From Agrococcus pavilionensis RW1 (lineage in GTDB: Bacteria; Actinomycetota; Actinomycetes; Actinomycetales; Microbacteriaceae), in contig NZ_ASHR01000030.1 of NCBI RefSeq assembly GCF_000400485.1, positions 62,001-126,000 on the forward strand: DNA of 64,000 bases, given 5' to 3'. Made by a program: the position numbers and the translations under genes. The notes under the pieces were generated by a model that saw nothing but the letters and a program-made list of their open reading frames with translations, was not told the DNA's origin and made no database searches. Shown here piece by piece: positions 34,214 to 42,733 of the stretch. The first letter of the stretch is position 1. Each line of letters begins with the position of its first letter.

Positions 34214-35647
34214 ATGGTCGACGCAGCAGTCCTGGGGCACCGCATCCGTCACTTCCGCACCCTCGCAGGGCTGACGCTCGACGCGCTCGGCGAGCGCATC
34301 GGCCTCGCCGGCAGCCAGCTCTCGCTCATCGAGAACGGCCACCGCGAGCCGAAGCTCAGCCACCTGCAGGCGATCGCCGAGACGCTCGGCGTCTCGACCG
34401 GCCAGCTGCTCGACCCCGAGCCGCCGAGCGAGCGCAGCCGCATGGAGCTCGACCTGCAGCGGCTGCAGGAGGGCGCGAGCTACAAGCGGCTCGGGCTGCC
34501 GGTCGTGCGGCCGACGCGCTCGATGGGCGACGACGTGCTCGGCGCGCTCGTGGGCCTGCACCGCGAGCTCGACCGTCGCGCGCGCGAGGCGATCGCGACG
34601 CCCGAGCAGGCCAGGCGCGACGCGACGGCGCTGCGCCACACGATGCGCGAGCGCAACAACTCCATCCCCGAGATCGAGGAGCTCGCCGAGGAGCAGCTGC
34701 GCGCCGTCGGGTACGAGGGCGGCAGCCTCACGCACCGCACGGTGAGCGAGATCGCCGCGCGGCTCGGCTTCGAGCTCGTCTACGTCACCGACCTGCCCCA
34801 CTCGACGCGCTCGGTCACCGACCTCGAGAACGGCCGCATCTACCTGCCGCCCGCGTCGATCCCCGGCGGCCACGGCCTGCGCTCGATGGCGCTGCAGGCG
34901 CTCGCCCACCGGCTGCTCGGCCACCACGAGCCGCAGGACTACCAGCAGTTCCTGCAGCAGCGGCTCGAGATCAACTACTTCGCCGCCGCGACGCTCATGC
35001 CGCGCTCGCGCGCGGTCGACTATCTGCGGAAGGCGAAGAAGGAGCGGAACCTCGCGGTCGAGGACTTCCGCGACGCGTTCGGCGTCACGCACGAGACGGC
35101 CGCGATGCGCTTCACGAACCTCGCGACGACCGACCTCGACATGCGCGTGCACTTCCTGCGCGTGCAGGAGGACGGCTCGCTCTCGCGCGTCTACGAGAAC
35201 GACGGCCTGCCCGTGCCCGTCGACGCATCCGGCCACGCCGAGGGGCAGCTCGTCTGCCGCAAGTTCGCGGCCCGCACGGCGTTCGAGCGCACGAGCCGGA
35301 CGACCGAGTTCTACCAGTACACCGACACGCCCAACGGCACCTTCTGGTGCTCGACGCAGACCGGCTCGGGCACCGACGGCGAGTTCTCCATCTCCTTCGG
35401 CGTGCGCTTCGACGACGCCAAGTACTTCCGCGGGGCGCAGACCGCATTCCGCGAGGTGTCGACGTGCCCCGACGAGCGCTGCTGCATCCGCCCGAGCGAC
35501 GGCCTGCAGGAGCGGTGGCGCCACCGCTCGTGGGCCTCGGCGCGCATGCACCAGCACACGCTCGCGCCGCTCCCGTCGGGCACGTACCCGGGCGTCGACG
35601 ACGCCGAGCTCTACGAGTTCCTCGAGCGGCACGCGCCCGCGCTCTGA
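34214..35647 (+). CDS. RamB-like XRE-family regulator with IrrE/ImmA-type and Cys C-terminal domains
   Basis: A 477-residue regulator. It has an N-terminal HTH ([31 protein letters not shown], about residues 9-39) and a central IrrE/ImmA-like domain with [10 protein letters not shown] (about 228-237), which lacks the HEXXH peptidase motif. The C-terminal domain carries [12 protein letters not shown]. This is the architecture of RamB and ScfR regulators of acetate, propionate and glyoxylate-cycle genes in actinobacteria; the Cys cluster may sense a ligand or redox state. pckG next door is a plausible target. Leaderless start inferred from TATGCT at -12 to -7. Confidence 0.88.
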   Translation: MVDAAVLGHRIRHFRTLAGLTLDALGERIGLAGSQLSLIENGHREPKLSHLQAIAETLGVSTGQLLDPEPPSERSRMELDLQRLQEGASYKRLGLPVVRPTRSMGDDVLGALVGLHRELDRRAREAIATPEQARRDATALRHTMRERNNSIPEIEELAEEQLRAVGYEGGSLTHRTVSEIAARLGFELVYVTDLPHSTRSVTDLENGRIYLPPASIPGGHGLRSMALQALAHRLLGHHEPQDYQQFLQQRLEINYFAAATLMPRSRAVDYLRKAKKERNLAVEDFRDAFGVTHETAAMRFTNLATTDLDMRVHFLRVQEDGSLSRVYENDGLPVPVDASGHAEGQLVCRKFAARTAFERTSRTTEFYQYTDTPNGTFWCSTQTGSGTDGEFSISFGVRFDDAKYFRGAQTAFREVSTCPDERCCIRPSDGLQERWRHRSWASARMHQHTLAPLPSGTYPGVDDAELYEFLERHAPAL

Positions 35648-35672
35648 CCGCCCGGGCGGCGGCGCGCGGGCC

Positions 35673-35702
35673 TTGAGCGGCGGCGCGCGGCAGGCCTAGC
35701 CT
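35673..35702 (+). promoter_or_regulatory. Promoter of the phosphatase-fold/AraC/VOC genes
   Basis: TTGAGC (35673-35678), an 18-base spacer and TAGCCT (35697-35702). The -35 lies between two direct repeats of GGCGGCGCGCGG, which might bind a regulator. A CGGAGGAG ribosome binding site precedes the ATG at 35733. Confidence 0.5.
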
Positions 35703-35732
35703 GAGGGAGCCACGTCGACCGGAGGAGCCGAC

Positions 35733-36380
35733 ATGACCGAGCGACCCGGCGGGCTCGACTCGCCCGACGAGACCCTGCGCCGCGGCGCCCGGCACCTCGC
35801 CGACGCGCATCCGCGGCTCGACGCCCGCCTCGTCGAGCGCATCGTCTTCGAGTCGCACGCGACGCTCGCTCGCGGCGCGCGCACCCGCACCCACCTGCCG
35901 GCGCTCGCGCTCAAGTTCGCCGCCGACCGCCTACAGGCGCTCGAGGTCGCCGACGGCGCGGGCGCGAGCGGCACGGGGGAGGGCCGGCCCGTGCGCGTGC
36001 TCGTCGAGTCGATCCGCAACGACGGCATCTCGCAGATGGCGGCCGCCTTCCTCAACGCGCTCGGCGACGGGCGGGTCGAGGCGCTCTCGGCGGCCATCAA
36101 CCCCGCCGACGAGGTGCTCCGCACGGTCGTCGACGTGATGGAGGAGGACGGCGTGCCGGTCGCCGAGAGCTACCCGAAGCCCGTCACCGACGACATCGCC
36201 CGCGCCGCCGACGTCATCATCACGATGCTCATCGAGCACCCCTTCGACCTGCGCTCGGACCAGCGCATCGAGGCCTGGGACTTCGACGACCCCGCGGGCC
36301 TCGGCACCGACGAGGTGCGACGCATCCGCGACCGCGTGCGCCGGCGAGTGGTCGAGTTCCTCGGCGCGCTCCCGTCGTGA
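35733..36380 (+). CDS. Low-molecular-weight phosphatase-fold protein lacking the catalytic cysteine
   Basis: This 215-residue protein has an N-terminal helical part (about residues 10-70) like the three-helix dimerisation domain of actinobacterial arsenate reductase/phosphatase relatives, then a P-loop-like strand VLVESIRNDGISQMAAAF. Aligned with the arsenate reductase CX5R loop, Ser93 replaces the nucleophilic Cys and Ile99 replaces the phosphate-binding Arg. There is no cysteine anywhere in the protein, so neither thiol phosphatase nor arsenate reductase chemistry is possible. A binding or regulatory role is inferred. Strong ribosome binding site; stop overlaps the AraC start (GTGA). Confidence 0.75.
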   Translation: MTERPGGLDSPDETLRRGARHLADAHPRLDARLVERIVFESHATLARGARTRTHLPALALKFAADRLQALEVADGAGASGTGEGRPVRVLVESIRNDGISQMAAAFLNALGDGRVEALSAAINPADEVLRTVVDVMEEDGVPVAESYPKPVTDDIARAADVIITMLIEHPFDLRSDQRIEAWDFDDPAGLGTDEVRRIRDRVRRRVVEFLGALPS

Positions 36381-36844
36381 GCGAGCGCATGGTCGACCTC
36401 GACGAGCTGGGGCGCCTCCGGCGGGCGCGCGACCGCATGGACCGCGAGTTCGCGAAGCCGCTCGACGTCGCTGCGATCGCGCGCACCGCGCTCATGTCGC
36501 AAGCGCACTTCAGCCGCCGCTTCCGCGAGGCCTACGGCGAGTCGCCCTACGCCTACCTCATGACGCGCCGCATCGAGCGCGCGGCGGCGCTCCTGCGCAC
36601 GGGCGACGTGTCGGTGACGGATGCGTGCATGCAGGTCGGGTGCTCGAGCCTCGGCTCGTTCTCGGCGAGCTTCACGAAGCTCATGGGCGAGACGCCGAGC
36701 GCCTACCGCGCGCGCGACCACGAGGCGCTCGAGGGCATGCCGGGCTGCCTCGCGATGGTGCTGACCCGGCCGCGCAAGGGCGACCCGTCGAGCAGGTTCC
36801 GAGAAGCGCAGCGCGCGCTGCCCGCCCTAGCCTCGAGCGCATGA
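36377..36844 (+). CDS. AraC-family regulator, DNA-binding domain only
   Basis: A 155-residue protein made almost entirely of the double helix-turn-helix domain (AHFSRRFREAYGESPYAYLMTRRIERAA and the second GCSSLGSFSASFTKLMGETPSAYRAR). It has no N-terminal ligand-binding domain and a short tail of unknown role. The GTG start overlaps the preceding stop and the TGA overlaps the VOC gene start (ATGA). Such stand-alone AraC proteins next to VOC genes are common in actinobacteria and are assumed to regulate them. Confidence 0.88.
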   Translation: MSERMVDLDELGRLRRARDRMDREFAKPLDVAAIARTALMSQAHFSRRFREAYGESPYAYLMTRRIERAAALLRTGDVSVTDACMQVGCSSLGSFSASFTKLMGETPSAYRARDHEALEGMPGCLAMVLTRPRKGDPSSRFREAQRALPALASSA

Positions 36845-37251
36845 GCATGTCCATCAGCGCAGTGCACGTGATCGTCGACGACCCGGATGCGGCGGTCGGG
36901 TTCTACCGCGACGTGCCCGGGATGACCGTCACGAGCGAGGTCGAGAACGAGGGCTACCGCTGGGTGACCCTCTCGCCCGAGTCGCAACCCGACATCCAGC
37001 TCGTCCTGAGCCACCCGCGCGCGGGCCGCTCGGAGCAGGACGGCGAGGCGGTCGCCGCCCTGCTCGCGAAGGGCGAGCTCGGCAGCGTCAACCTGCGCTC
37101 GAGCGACCTCGAGGGCGTCTCCGACCGGGCCGCCGCGCACGACGGCGTCGAGGTCGTGCAGGAGCCGACCGATCAGTTCTGGGGCGTGCGCGACATCGCG
37201 CTGCGCGACCCCGCCGGCAACCTCGTGCGGATCGAGCAGTCGGCCGGTTGA
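36841..37251 (+). CDS. VOC (glyoxalase/bleomycin resistance) family protein
   Basis: This 136-residue protein has the beta-alpha-beta repeats of the vicinal-oxygen-chelate superfamily: DDPDAAVGFYRD near residues 12-23 and FWGVRDIALRDPAGNLVRIEQ at the C-terminus. The metal-binding Glu near the end (RIEQ) is present. Substrate unknown. The ATG overlaps the araC stop, yet TAGCCT lies at -13 to -8, so an extra internal leaderless promoter is possible. Confidence 0.85.
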   Translation: MSMSISAVHVIVDDPDAAVGFYRDVPGMTVTSEVENEGYRWVTLSPESQPDIQLVLSHPRAGRSEQDGEAVAALLAKGELGSVNLRSSDLEGVSDRAAAHDGVEVVQEPTDQFWGVRDIALRDPAGNLVRIEQSAG

Positions 37252-37264
37252 GCCGGGCTCGAGC

Positions 37265-38146
37265 TCACGCCGTCGGCGCGAGCTCGGCGAACTCGAGGAT
37301 GCGGCGGGCGACCTCGGCCGGCGCCTCGTCGACCACCCAGTGGCCGGCGCCCGGCACCTCGTCGACGCGCATGCTCGGCGCGAGGCGGTCGAGACCCTCG
37401 AGCGCGGATCGCGGCACCACCGGGTCGTCGGCACCGAAGAGCACGAGCGTCGGCATCGTCGGCAGCCGGTCGCGGTAGCCGCCGCGCACGATGCGCAGGA
37501 ACTCGGGCACGACGAGCTGCCGGTAGGTGCGGGAGGCCGCGCGCGCCCGGTCGGGCTCGCGCAGCCGCGCGACGTACGCCTCACGGTCGCGCTCGGTCGG
37601 TCCGCCGTGGACGGCGAAGGTCGAGAAGAGCCAGTGCGGCAGCCGCTGCTCGCCGCCGCCGAGGAGGCGCTCGCCGAGGCCCGGCACCGCGAGCGCGTAC
37701 TGGAACCAGAGGTGGCGCACCGAGCGCAGCAGCGCGGGCGAGAGCTTGACGTACATCGGCGGGACCGAGAGCACGACGAGGTGGGAGACGCGCTCGGGGT
37801 GCTCCATCGCGAGCGCGAGCGCGCCGAGCGCCCCGATGTCGTGCCCGACGACGACGGCCCGCTCGATCCCGAGCGCGTCGAGCAGCTCGACGAGGTCGCC
37901 GCACATCGTGTCGAGCCGGTAGGGGCTGTCGGGCGCCTCGCTCCGGCCGGCGCCGCGCAGATCGGGCGCGATCGCCCGCGCGTGCGGCTCGATGAGCGGC
38001 ATGACGCGCGCCCACTCGCGCGAGCTCTGCGGGAACCCGTGCACGAGCACGACCGGGGTGCCGGAGCCCGCCTCGACCACGTGCATCCGCAAGCCCGGCA
38101 GGTCGAGGAACCGGCCGCCCTCGACCGATCGCGATTCGCGCGCCAT
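37265..38146 (-). CDS. Alpha/beta hydrolase, epoxide-hydrolase-like (Asp nucleophile)
   Basis: A 293-residue alpha/beta hydrolase with an HGFPQSSREW oxyanion loop near residues 36-45, the nucleophile elbow VVGHDIGALG with Asp103 instead of Ser, and a C-terminal GAGHWVVDEAP with the catalytic His. An Asp nucleophile indicates an epoxide hydrolase or haloalkane dehalogenase type rather than an esterase. The ATG at 38146 is chosen because GGGGG lies close upstream; a GTG at 38152 would add two residues. A TACGAT element about 50 bases upstream (38201-38196) may be the -10. Confidence 0.82.
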   Translation of the reverse strand: MARESRSVEGGRFLDLPGLRMHVVEAGSGTPVVLVHGFPQSSREWARVMPLIEPHARAIAPDLRGAGRSEAPDSPYRLDTMCGDLVELLDALGIERAVVVGHDIGALGALALAMEHPERVSHLVVLSVPPMYVKLSPALLRSVRHLWFQYALAVPGLGERLLGGGEQRLPHWLFSTFAVHGGPTERDREAYVARLREPDRARAASRTYRQLVVPEFLRIVRGGYRDRLPTMPTLVLFGADDPVVPRSALEGLDRLAPSMRVDEVPGAGHWVVDEAPAEVARRILEFAELAPTA

Positions 38147-38252
38147 GGTCACCCCCGCAGGAGCCGCGACGCCTCCGCGGCATCGAGTGCCGCTGATCGT
38201 AGCGATGGGGGACACGGCGCGCCAGGGCAGGATCGCGCGCCGCGCACGTCGC

Positions 38253-40445
38253 TCACGCGGTCGGTCGGAACCAGCGGAGCGTGAGCGAGTGCAGCACGAC
38301 GAAGACGCTCGAGAAGGCCATCGCGGCGCCCGCGATGAGCGGGCTCAGCATGCCGGCCATCGCGAGCGGGATCGCGAGCACGTTGTAGGCGAAGGCCCAG
38401 AAGAGGTTGCCGCGGATGGTGCGGAGCGTGCGGCGGGAGAGCGCGATCGCGTCGGCGGCGCCGGCGAGGTCGCCGTGCACGAGCGTGATGTCGGCGGCCT
38501 GCTGCGCCGCGTCGGTGCCGGTGCCCATCGCGAGCCCGAGATCGGCGGCGGCGAGCGCGGCGGCGTCGTTCACGCCGTCGCCGGCCATCGCGACCTTCGC
38601 GCCCCGGGCCTGCTCGGCGCGCACGGCGTCGACCTTCTCGGCGGGGCTCACGCCGGCGATGACGCGCTCGATGCCCACCTCGTCGGCGACGGTGCGGGCG
38701 GCGCGCTCGTGGTCGCCCGTGAGCATGACGACCTCGACGCCGATGCCCGCGAGCCGCTCGACCGCGGCGCGGCTCGTCGCCTTCACGGTGTCGCGCACGC
38801 CGATCACGGCGCGCATGCGGCCGTCCCACGCGACCGCGAGCGCGGTCGCGCCCTGCGCCTCGAAGCGCTCGAACGGATCCGCGAGCTCACGCGGCATCGC
38901 CACGCCCCAGTCGTCGGCGAGCCACGCGGGCTTGCCGACCTGCACGGCCCGGCCCTCGGCGACGCCGACGACGCCAGCGCCCTGCGCGGCGCGCACGTCG
39001 CTCGCGACCGGCGCGTCCGGCGCCGCGGCCGCGATCGCCCGCGCGATCGGGTGCTCGCTCGCGCGCTCGACGGCGGCCGCGATGCGGAGCGCCTCGTCGG
39101 CGTCCTCACCGGCTGCCGCGGCGACGCCCTCGACGCGCATCCGCCCCTCGGTGACGGTGCCGGTCTTGTCGACGAGCATCGCCGAGATGCCGCGGCTCGA
39201 CTCGAGCACCCGAGCGTCGCGGATGAGCACGCCCAGCTCGGCGCCGCGGGTCGTGCCGACGAGCAGCGCCGTGGGCGTCGCGAGGCCGAGCGCGCACGGG
39301 CACGCGATGATGAGCGTCGCGACGGCGGCGGTGAAGGCGGCGGCGACGTCGCCCGTCAGCACGATCCAGCCGACGAGCGCGGCGAGCGCGAGCACGAGCA
39401 CCGCGGGCACGAACCACTGCGAGACGCGGTCGGCGAGCCGCTGCACGTCGGCCTTGCCGTCCTGCGCGCGGCGCAGGAGCGAGGCGATGCGCTCGAGCTC
39501 GGCGTCGGCGCCGACGCGACGGGCCTCGACGACGAGCATGCCGTGGCCGTTGATCGTCGCGCCGACGACCTCGCTCCCGGCGGTCACCTCGACGGGCAGC
39601 GACTCGCCGGTGAGCAGCGACGCGTCGATCGCCGAGGCGCCCTCGACGACGATCCCGTCGGTCGCGATCTTCTCGCCCGGCACGACGCGGAAGCGGTCGC
39701 CCACCGCGAGCTGCCCGACCGGGATGCGCTCGTCGCCCGCCTCGCCGATGCGCGTGACCTCCTTCGCGCCGAGGCGCGCGAGCGCGCGCATCGCTTGCTG
39801 GTTCGAGCGCTTCGCACGCGACTCGATGAGCCGGCCGGCGAGCAGGAACACCGTCACGAGCGCGGCGACCTCGAGGTAGAGCTCGTCGCCGTGCCCGCCG
39901 AACCACGCCAGCTCCATGCGCATGCCGATGCGGCCCGCGTCGCCGAGCACGAGCGCCCACAGCGACCAGCCGAGCGCGGCGATCACGCCGAGCGAGATGA
40001 GCGAGTCCATCGTCGCGGCGCCGTGGCGCAGGTTGATCGCGGCCGCGCGGTGGAACGGCCACGCGCCCCACACGGCGACGGGCAGCGTGAGCACGAGCGC
40101 GACCCACTGCCAGCCGGGGAACTGCAGGGCGGGGATCATCGAGAGCAGGCCGACGGGCACGGCGAGCACGGCGGATGCGATGAGTCGCGTCGCGAGGCGC
40201 GTCCCGCGCTCGTCGCGCTCGGCCTCGGGCGCGGGGAGCGCGGCGGTGTAGCCGGTCTGCTCGACCGTGCGGATCGCGTCGTCGACGCTCATCCCGCTCG
40301 GCAGCGTCACGCGCGCGACCTCGGTCGCGTAGTTGACGCTCGCCTCGACGCCGGGCAGCTTGCCGAGCTTGCGCTCGATCCTGCCGGCGCACGACGCGCA
40401 CGTCATGCCGCCGATCTCGAGCTCGACCGTCTGCGCTTCAGCCAT
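38253..40445 (-). CDS. copA: Copper-exporting P1B-type ATPase
   Basis: A 730-residue heavy-metal P-type ATPase. It has an N-terminal HMA domain with GMTCASC (Cys16, Cys19), eight predicted membrane helices, the transport motif IIACPCALGLATPT (about residue 380), the phosphorylation site DKTGTVTEG (about 425) and the hinge GDGVNDAAAL. The CPC motif and the CsoR-type operator upstream indicate Cu(I) export. A TATAGT -10 at -12 to -7 of the ATG suggests a leaderless transcript, and the operator covers that promoter. Confidence 0.95.
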   Translation of the reverse strand: MAEAQTVELEIGGMTCASCAGRIERKLGKLPGVEASVNYATEVARVTLPSGMSVDDAIRTVEQTGYTAALPAPEAERDERGTRLATRLIASAVLAVPVGLLSMIPALQFPGWQWVALVLTLPVAVWGAWPFHRAAAINLRHGAATMDSLISLGVIAALGWSLWALVLGDAGRIGMRMELAWFGGHGDELYLEVAALVTVFLLAGRLIESRAKRSNQQAMRALARLGAKEVTRIGEAGDERIPVGQLAVGDRFRVVPGEKIATDGIVVEGASAIDASLLTGESLPVEVTAGSEVVGATINGHGMLVVEARRVGADAELERIASLLRRAQDGKADVQRLADRVSQWFVPAVLVLALAALVGWIVLTGDVAAAFTAAVATLIIACPCALGLATPTALLVGTTRGAELGVLIRDARVLESSRGISAMLVDKTGTVTEGRMRVEGVAAAAGEDADEALRIAAAVERASEHPIARAIAAAAPDAPVASDVRAAQGAGVVGVAEGRAVQVGKPAWLADDWGVAMPRELADPFERFEAQGATALAVAWDGRMRAVIGVRDTVKATSRAAVERLAGIGVEVVMLTGDHERAARTVADEVGIERVIAGVSPAEKVDAVRAEQARGAKVAMAGDGVNDAAALAAADLGLAMGTGTDAAQQAADITLVHGDLAGAADAIALSRRTLRTIRGNLFWAFAYNVLAIPLAMAGMLSPLIAGAAMAFSSVFVVLHSLTLRWFRPTA

Positions 40446-40454
40446 GCGCCAACT

Positions 40455-40471
40455 ATACCCCCCAGGGGTAT
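40455..40471. promoter_or_regulatory. CsoR-type copper operator over the copA promoter
   Basis: ATACCCC-CCA-GGGGTAT is a 7-3-7 perfect dyad. Its right-to-left reading runs directly into the minus-strand -10 (TATAGT, 40457-40452) of copA, so CsoR binding would block RNA polymerase. It closely matches the dyad upstream of csoR. Confidence 0.8.
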
Positions 40472-40485
40472 TTTTGTCTCGTCGA

Positions 40486-40514
40486 TCGAGTAGGCCCGCA
40501 GGGCCGCATCGAGA
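40486..40514 (+). repeat. Dispersed palindromic repeat, unit C
   Basis: TCGAGTAG, a GGCCC-GCA-GGGCC stem-loop and CATCGAGA, in the copZ-copA gap. It is the unit seen at 23847 with a different stem sequence. Confidence 0.65.
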
Positions 40515-40529
40515 TCGGGCGCATCGACG

Positions 40530-40568
40530 CGAGAGCGCCGGCCCCTCGCAGGAAGACCGGCGCTCTCG
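40530..40568 (-). terminator. Terminator hairpin after copZ
   Basis: CGAGAGCGCCGG (40530-40541) and CCGGCGCTCTCG (40557-40568) are perfect 12-bp arms around 15 bases, placed 11 bases after the copZ stop on the minus strand. Confidence 0.65.
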
Positions 40569-40578
40569 AAGACCTCGG

Positions 40579-40902
40579 TCAGACGAGCGTGTAGCCAGCC
40601 TCGCTCACGGCCGCGCGCACGTCGTCGAGCCGCAGCGCCGCATCCGACGCCACCGTGACCGTCGAGCGGCCGCCGGGGACGAGCTCGACCTCGACGCCCT
40701 CGACGCCCGCGAGGCCCGAGAGCTCCTCGGTGACCGACGAGACGCAGTGGCCGCACGTCATGCCCTCGACCTCGAAGGACTGCGAGACGGCGCCGTCGGC
40801 AGCGGGTGCGGGCGCGTGGCATGCGCCGCCGCAGCAGCCGCCGGCCTGCGCCTGCGCGTCGGCGTCGGCGGGGGTCGACATGATCTCGATGTTCTGCAGC
40901 AT
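40579..40902 (-). CDS. copZ: Copper chaperone with Cys-rich N-terminal extension
   Basis: This 107-residue protein ends in a CopZ-like HMA domain with GMTCGHC (Cys50, Cys53) that would hand Cu(I) to CopA. Ahead of it is an unusual 40-residue extension containing GGCCGGACHAP (Cys23, Cys24, Cys28, His29), which may be an extra metal site. An AGGAAGG ribosome binding site precedes the ATG. The gene sits between csoR and copA on the same strand, with a terminator after it. Confidence 0.9.
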   Translation of the reverse strand: MLQNIEIMSTPADADAQAQAGGCCGGACHAPAPAADGAVSQSFEVEGMTCGHCVSSVTEELSGLAGVEGVEVELVPGGRSTVTVASDAALRLDDVRAAVSEAGYTLV

Positions 40903-40933
40903 GGGTTGCCTTCCTAGGGGAGGGGGATCGGGG

Positions 40934-41230
40934 TCACGACCGCACGAGGCGCGCGATCGCGGCGCTCGCCTCGCTCAGCTTCTCCTGCGCGACGGGGCCG
41001 CCGCGCTCGGCCGCCTCGGCGACGCAGTGCGCGAGGTGGTCCTCGAGCAGCTGGAGGGCGACCGTCTCGAGCGCCTTCGTCGCCGCCGACACCTGCGTGA
41101 GGATGTCGATGCAGTAGGCGTCCTCGTCGACCATGCGCGCGACGCCGCGCACCTGGCCCTCGGCGCGACGCAGGCGCTTGAGGAGCGCATCCTTGTCGGC
41201 CGTGTAGCCGGGTGCCGAGTGGTCGATCAT
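40934..41230 (-). CDS. csoR: Copper-sensing repressor CsoR
   Basis: A 98-residue all-helical repressor of the CsoR/RcnR family. The Cu(I) ligands Cys40, His65 and Cys69 (AYCIDI, EDHLAHC) are all present, the pattern of copper sensors. It should release DNA when bound to Cu(I) and derepress copZ, copA and itself. The ATG at 41230 is 10 bases downstream of a TATGAT -10 that lies inside a dyad very similar to the copA operator. Confidence 0.93.
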   Translation of the reverse strand: MIDHSAPGYTADKDALLKRLRRAEGQVRGVARMVDEDAYCIDILTQVSAATKALETVALQLLEDHLAHCVAEAAERGGPVAQEKLSEASAAIARLVRS

Positions 41231-41242
41231 GATGCGACGATC

Positions 41243-41259
41243 ATACCCCTGAGGGGTAT
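41243..41259. promoter_or_regulatory. CsoR-type operator of the csoR-copZ unit
   Basis: ATACCCC-TGA-GGGGTAT is a 7-3-7 perfect dyad with the same arms as the copA operator. The minus-strand -10 TATGAT (41245-41240) overlaps its end, giving autoregulation. Confidence 0.8.
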
Positions 41260-41271
41260 GTGCGGCAAGGG

Positions 41272-41862
41272 TCAGGCGACCGCGCTCTCCACCTCGGGCG
41301 AGGTCCAGCTGCGCCAGATGGCCGCGAGCAGCGCCTCGAAGAGCGCGTCAGCCTGCTCGGCTGGGTAGAGGCCGAGCAGCTCGAGGGTGATGAAGCCGTG
41401 CACGCCGGCGAAGATCGTGCGCGTCGTGGTCACCGGGTCGCCGTGCAGCGTCCCGGCGTCGATCGCGGCGGTGACGGCGTGCAGCAGCGGGTCGGTCGTG
41501 CTCTCGCGCGCCTCGTCGACGGCGGGGGAGTCCTCGCTGCGGCCGAACACGACCTGGAACATCGCGGCGTGCTCGCGCGCCCACGCGCGCATCGCGTGCG
41601 CGAGGGCGGGGATGAGCTCCGCGGGCGCCTCGGCCTCGACCGCGTGCTGCGCGTCGACGAAGGAGCGGGCTGCGCGGACGGTGATCGCCTCGACGAGCTC
41701 GCCGCGCGAGCCGAAGAGCGAGTAGACCGCCGAGGTCGAGGTGCCGACCGACGCGACGAGCGGGCGCAGCGAGAAATCGGGGCCCTCGACCGCCATCAGA
41801 TCCGTGGCCGCCTCCAGCAACCGCTGGCGCAAGTGCTCATCGTGGAGGCGAGGTCGTCCCAT
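41272..41862 (-). CDS. TetR-family transcriptional regulator
   Basis: A 196-residue regulator with an N-terminal HTH (LLEAATDLMAVEGPDFSLRPLVASVGTSTSAVYSLFGSRGELVEAI, about residues 15-60) and a helical ligand domain with a TetR WHG-type C-terminus. No target is evident; it is flanked by csoR and the tRNA gene. TAGGGT at -13 to -8 of the ATG suggests a leaderless message. Confidence 0.88.
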   Translation of the reverse strand: MGRPRLHDEHLRQRLLEAATDLMAVEGPDFSLRPLVASVGTSTSAVYSLFGSRGELVEAITVRAARSFVDAQHAVEAEAPAELIPALAHAMRAWAREHAAMFQVVFGRSEDSPAVDEARESTTDPLLHAVTAAIDAGTLHGDPVTTTRTIFAGVHGFITLELLGLYPAEQADALFEALLAAIWRSWTSPEVESAVA

Positions 41863-41958
41863 GCGGCAAACCCTACGTGCTTTCGTCCTGGCGACCCGAT
41901 GCGCCGGCCGTGTGTTGCGGGGGCGCGGGGTGTGTGTTGCTTCGACAGCGGCTGTCGG

Positions 41959-42031
41959 TGCCCCCAGCAGGATTCGAACCTGCGGCCTTCTGCTCCGGAG
42001 GCAGACGCTCTATCCCCTGAGCTATGGGGGC
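41959..42031 (-). tRNA. tRNA-Arg (anticodon CCG)
   Basis: A 73-base cloverleaf on the minus strand: acceptor GCCCCCA/TGGGGGC, D-arm with AGCTCAGGGGATAGAGC, anticodon stem TCTGC/GCAGA around the loop CTCCGGA (anticodon CCG, reading CGG), and T-arm GGTTCGAATCC. The CCA end is not fully encoded (ACCG follows). Confidence 0.93.
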
Positions 42032-42094
42032 CGGGCTGCGCGAGGCAGCGTCGATCAATCTACCACCGAGGCGACGCTGCCCCCGACCGCCGGC

Positions 42095-42733
42095 TCAGTC
42101 GGCTGAGGTCAGACCCGCCTCGAGGTCGTGGAACGCCTGGTCGACGAGCTCGGCGATCTCGGTCGCCCCGCCGTCCCCGAGCATCCACATCCGCATCGCG
42201 GTCTTGACCGCCGTGCTCGCCGCGCCGGCGACGAGCCTCGGGTAGCGGTCGGCCTCCGCGTCGAGGCCCGCGCGCTCCGCGACGAGCGCTCGCACCGCAT
42301 CCTCGAACGCGTCGTACTGCGCCGCGCGCTGCAGCTGCAGCGATGGGTGTCGGTCGATGAGCTCCTCGCGCCGCCGGAGCACCTTCGCCTCGGCCCTGCT
42401 CATGCCGCGCATGTGGGCGACGAGCGTCTCGCGCAGCGACTGCAGGGGCGGCTCGTCGGCCGGCCGAGCCTCGATGCCGTGCAGCAGGTCGAGCGGGGCG
42501 TGGCCGTCGACCGCGAGCACCGCGGCCTCCTTCGAGGGGAAGTAGTTCGAGACCGTGCGCGGCGAGACGAAGGCGCGCTCGGCGATCTGGTCGATCGTCA
42601 CGCCGTCGAGGCCGCGCTCGAGCGTGAGCTCGAAGGCTGCTTCGGCGATCGTGCGTCGGGTCAGGCGCTTCTTGCGCTCGCGAAGGCCGAGCATCGGCTC
42701 ATCGTCGGCGCCTGTCGGGGCTGTCGGGGACAT
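42095..42733 (-). CDS. TetR-family transcriptional regulator
   Basis: A 212-residue regulator with a classical N-terminal HTH (GLDGVTIDQIAERAFVSPRTVSNYFPSKEAAV, about residues 41-72) and a helical ligand-binding half. It is divergent from the pilus operon with a 416-base gap, so it could regulate pilB or itself. A GAGGT ribosome binding site precedes the ATG at 42733. Upstream lies a direct repeat of CACTGGGGC in the region around 42742-42792, a candidate binding site. Confidence 0.88.
   Translation of the reverse strand: MSPTAPTGADDEPMLGLRERKKRLTRRTIAEAAFELTLERGLDGVTIDQIAERAFVSPRTVSNYFPSKEAAVLAVDGHAPLDLLHGIEARPADEPPLQSLRETLVAHMRGMSRAEAKVLRRREELIDRHPSLQLQRAAQYDAFEDAVRALVAERAGLDAEADRYPRLVAGAASTAVKTAMRMWMLGDGGATEIAELVDQAFHDLEAGLTSAD

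Noticed and set aside
38149-40493. Long plus-strand frames antisense to copA
   Set aside because: Compositionally biased, no family match, and opposite a clear P-type ATPase.
41873-42058. 61-codon minus-strand frame
   Set aside because: It reads through the tRNA-Arg gene and has the peptide pattern typical of tRNA shadows.
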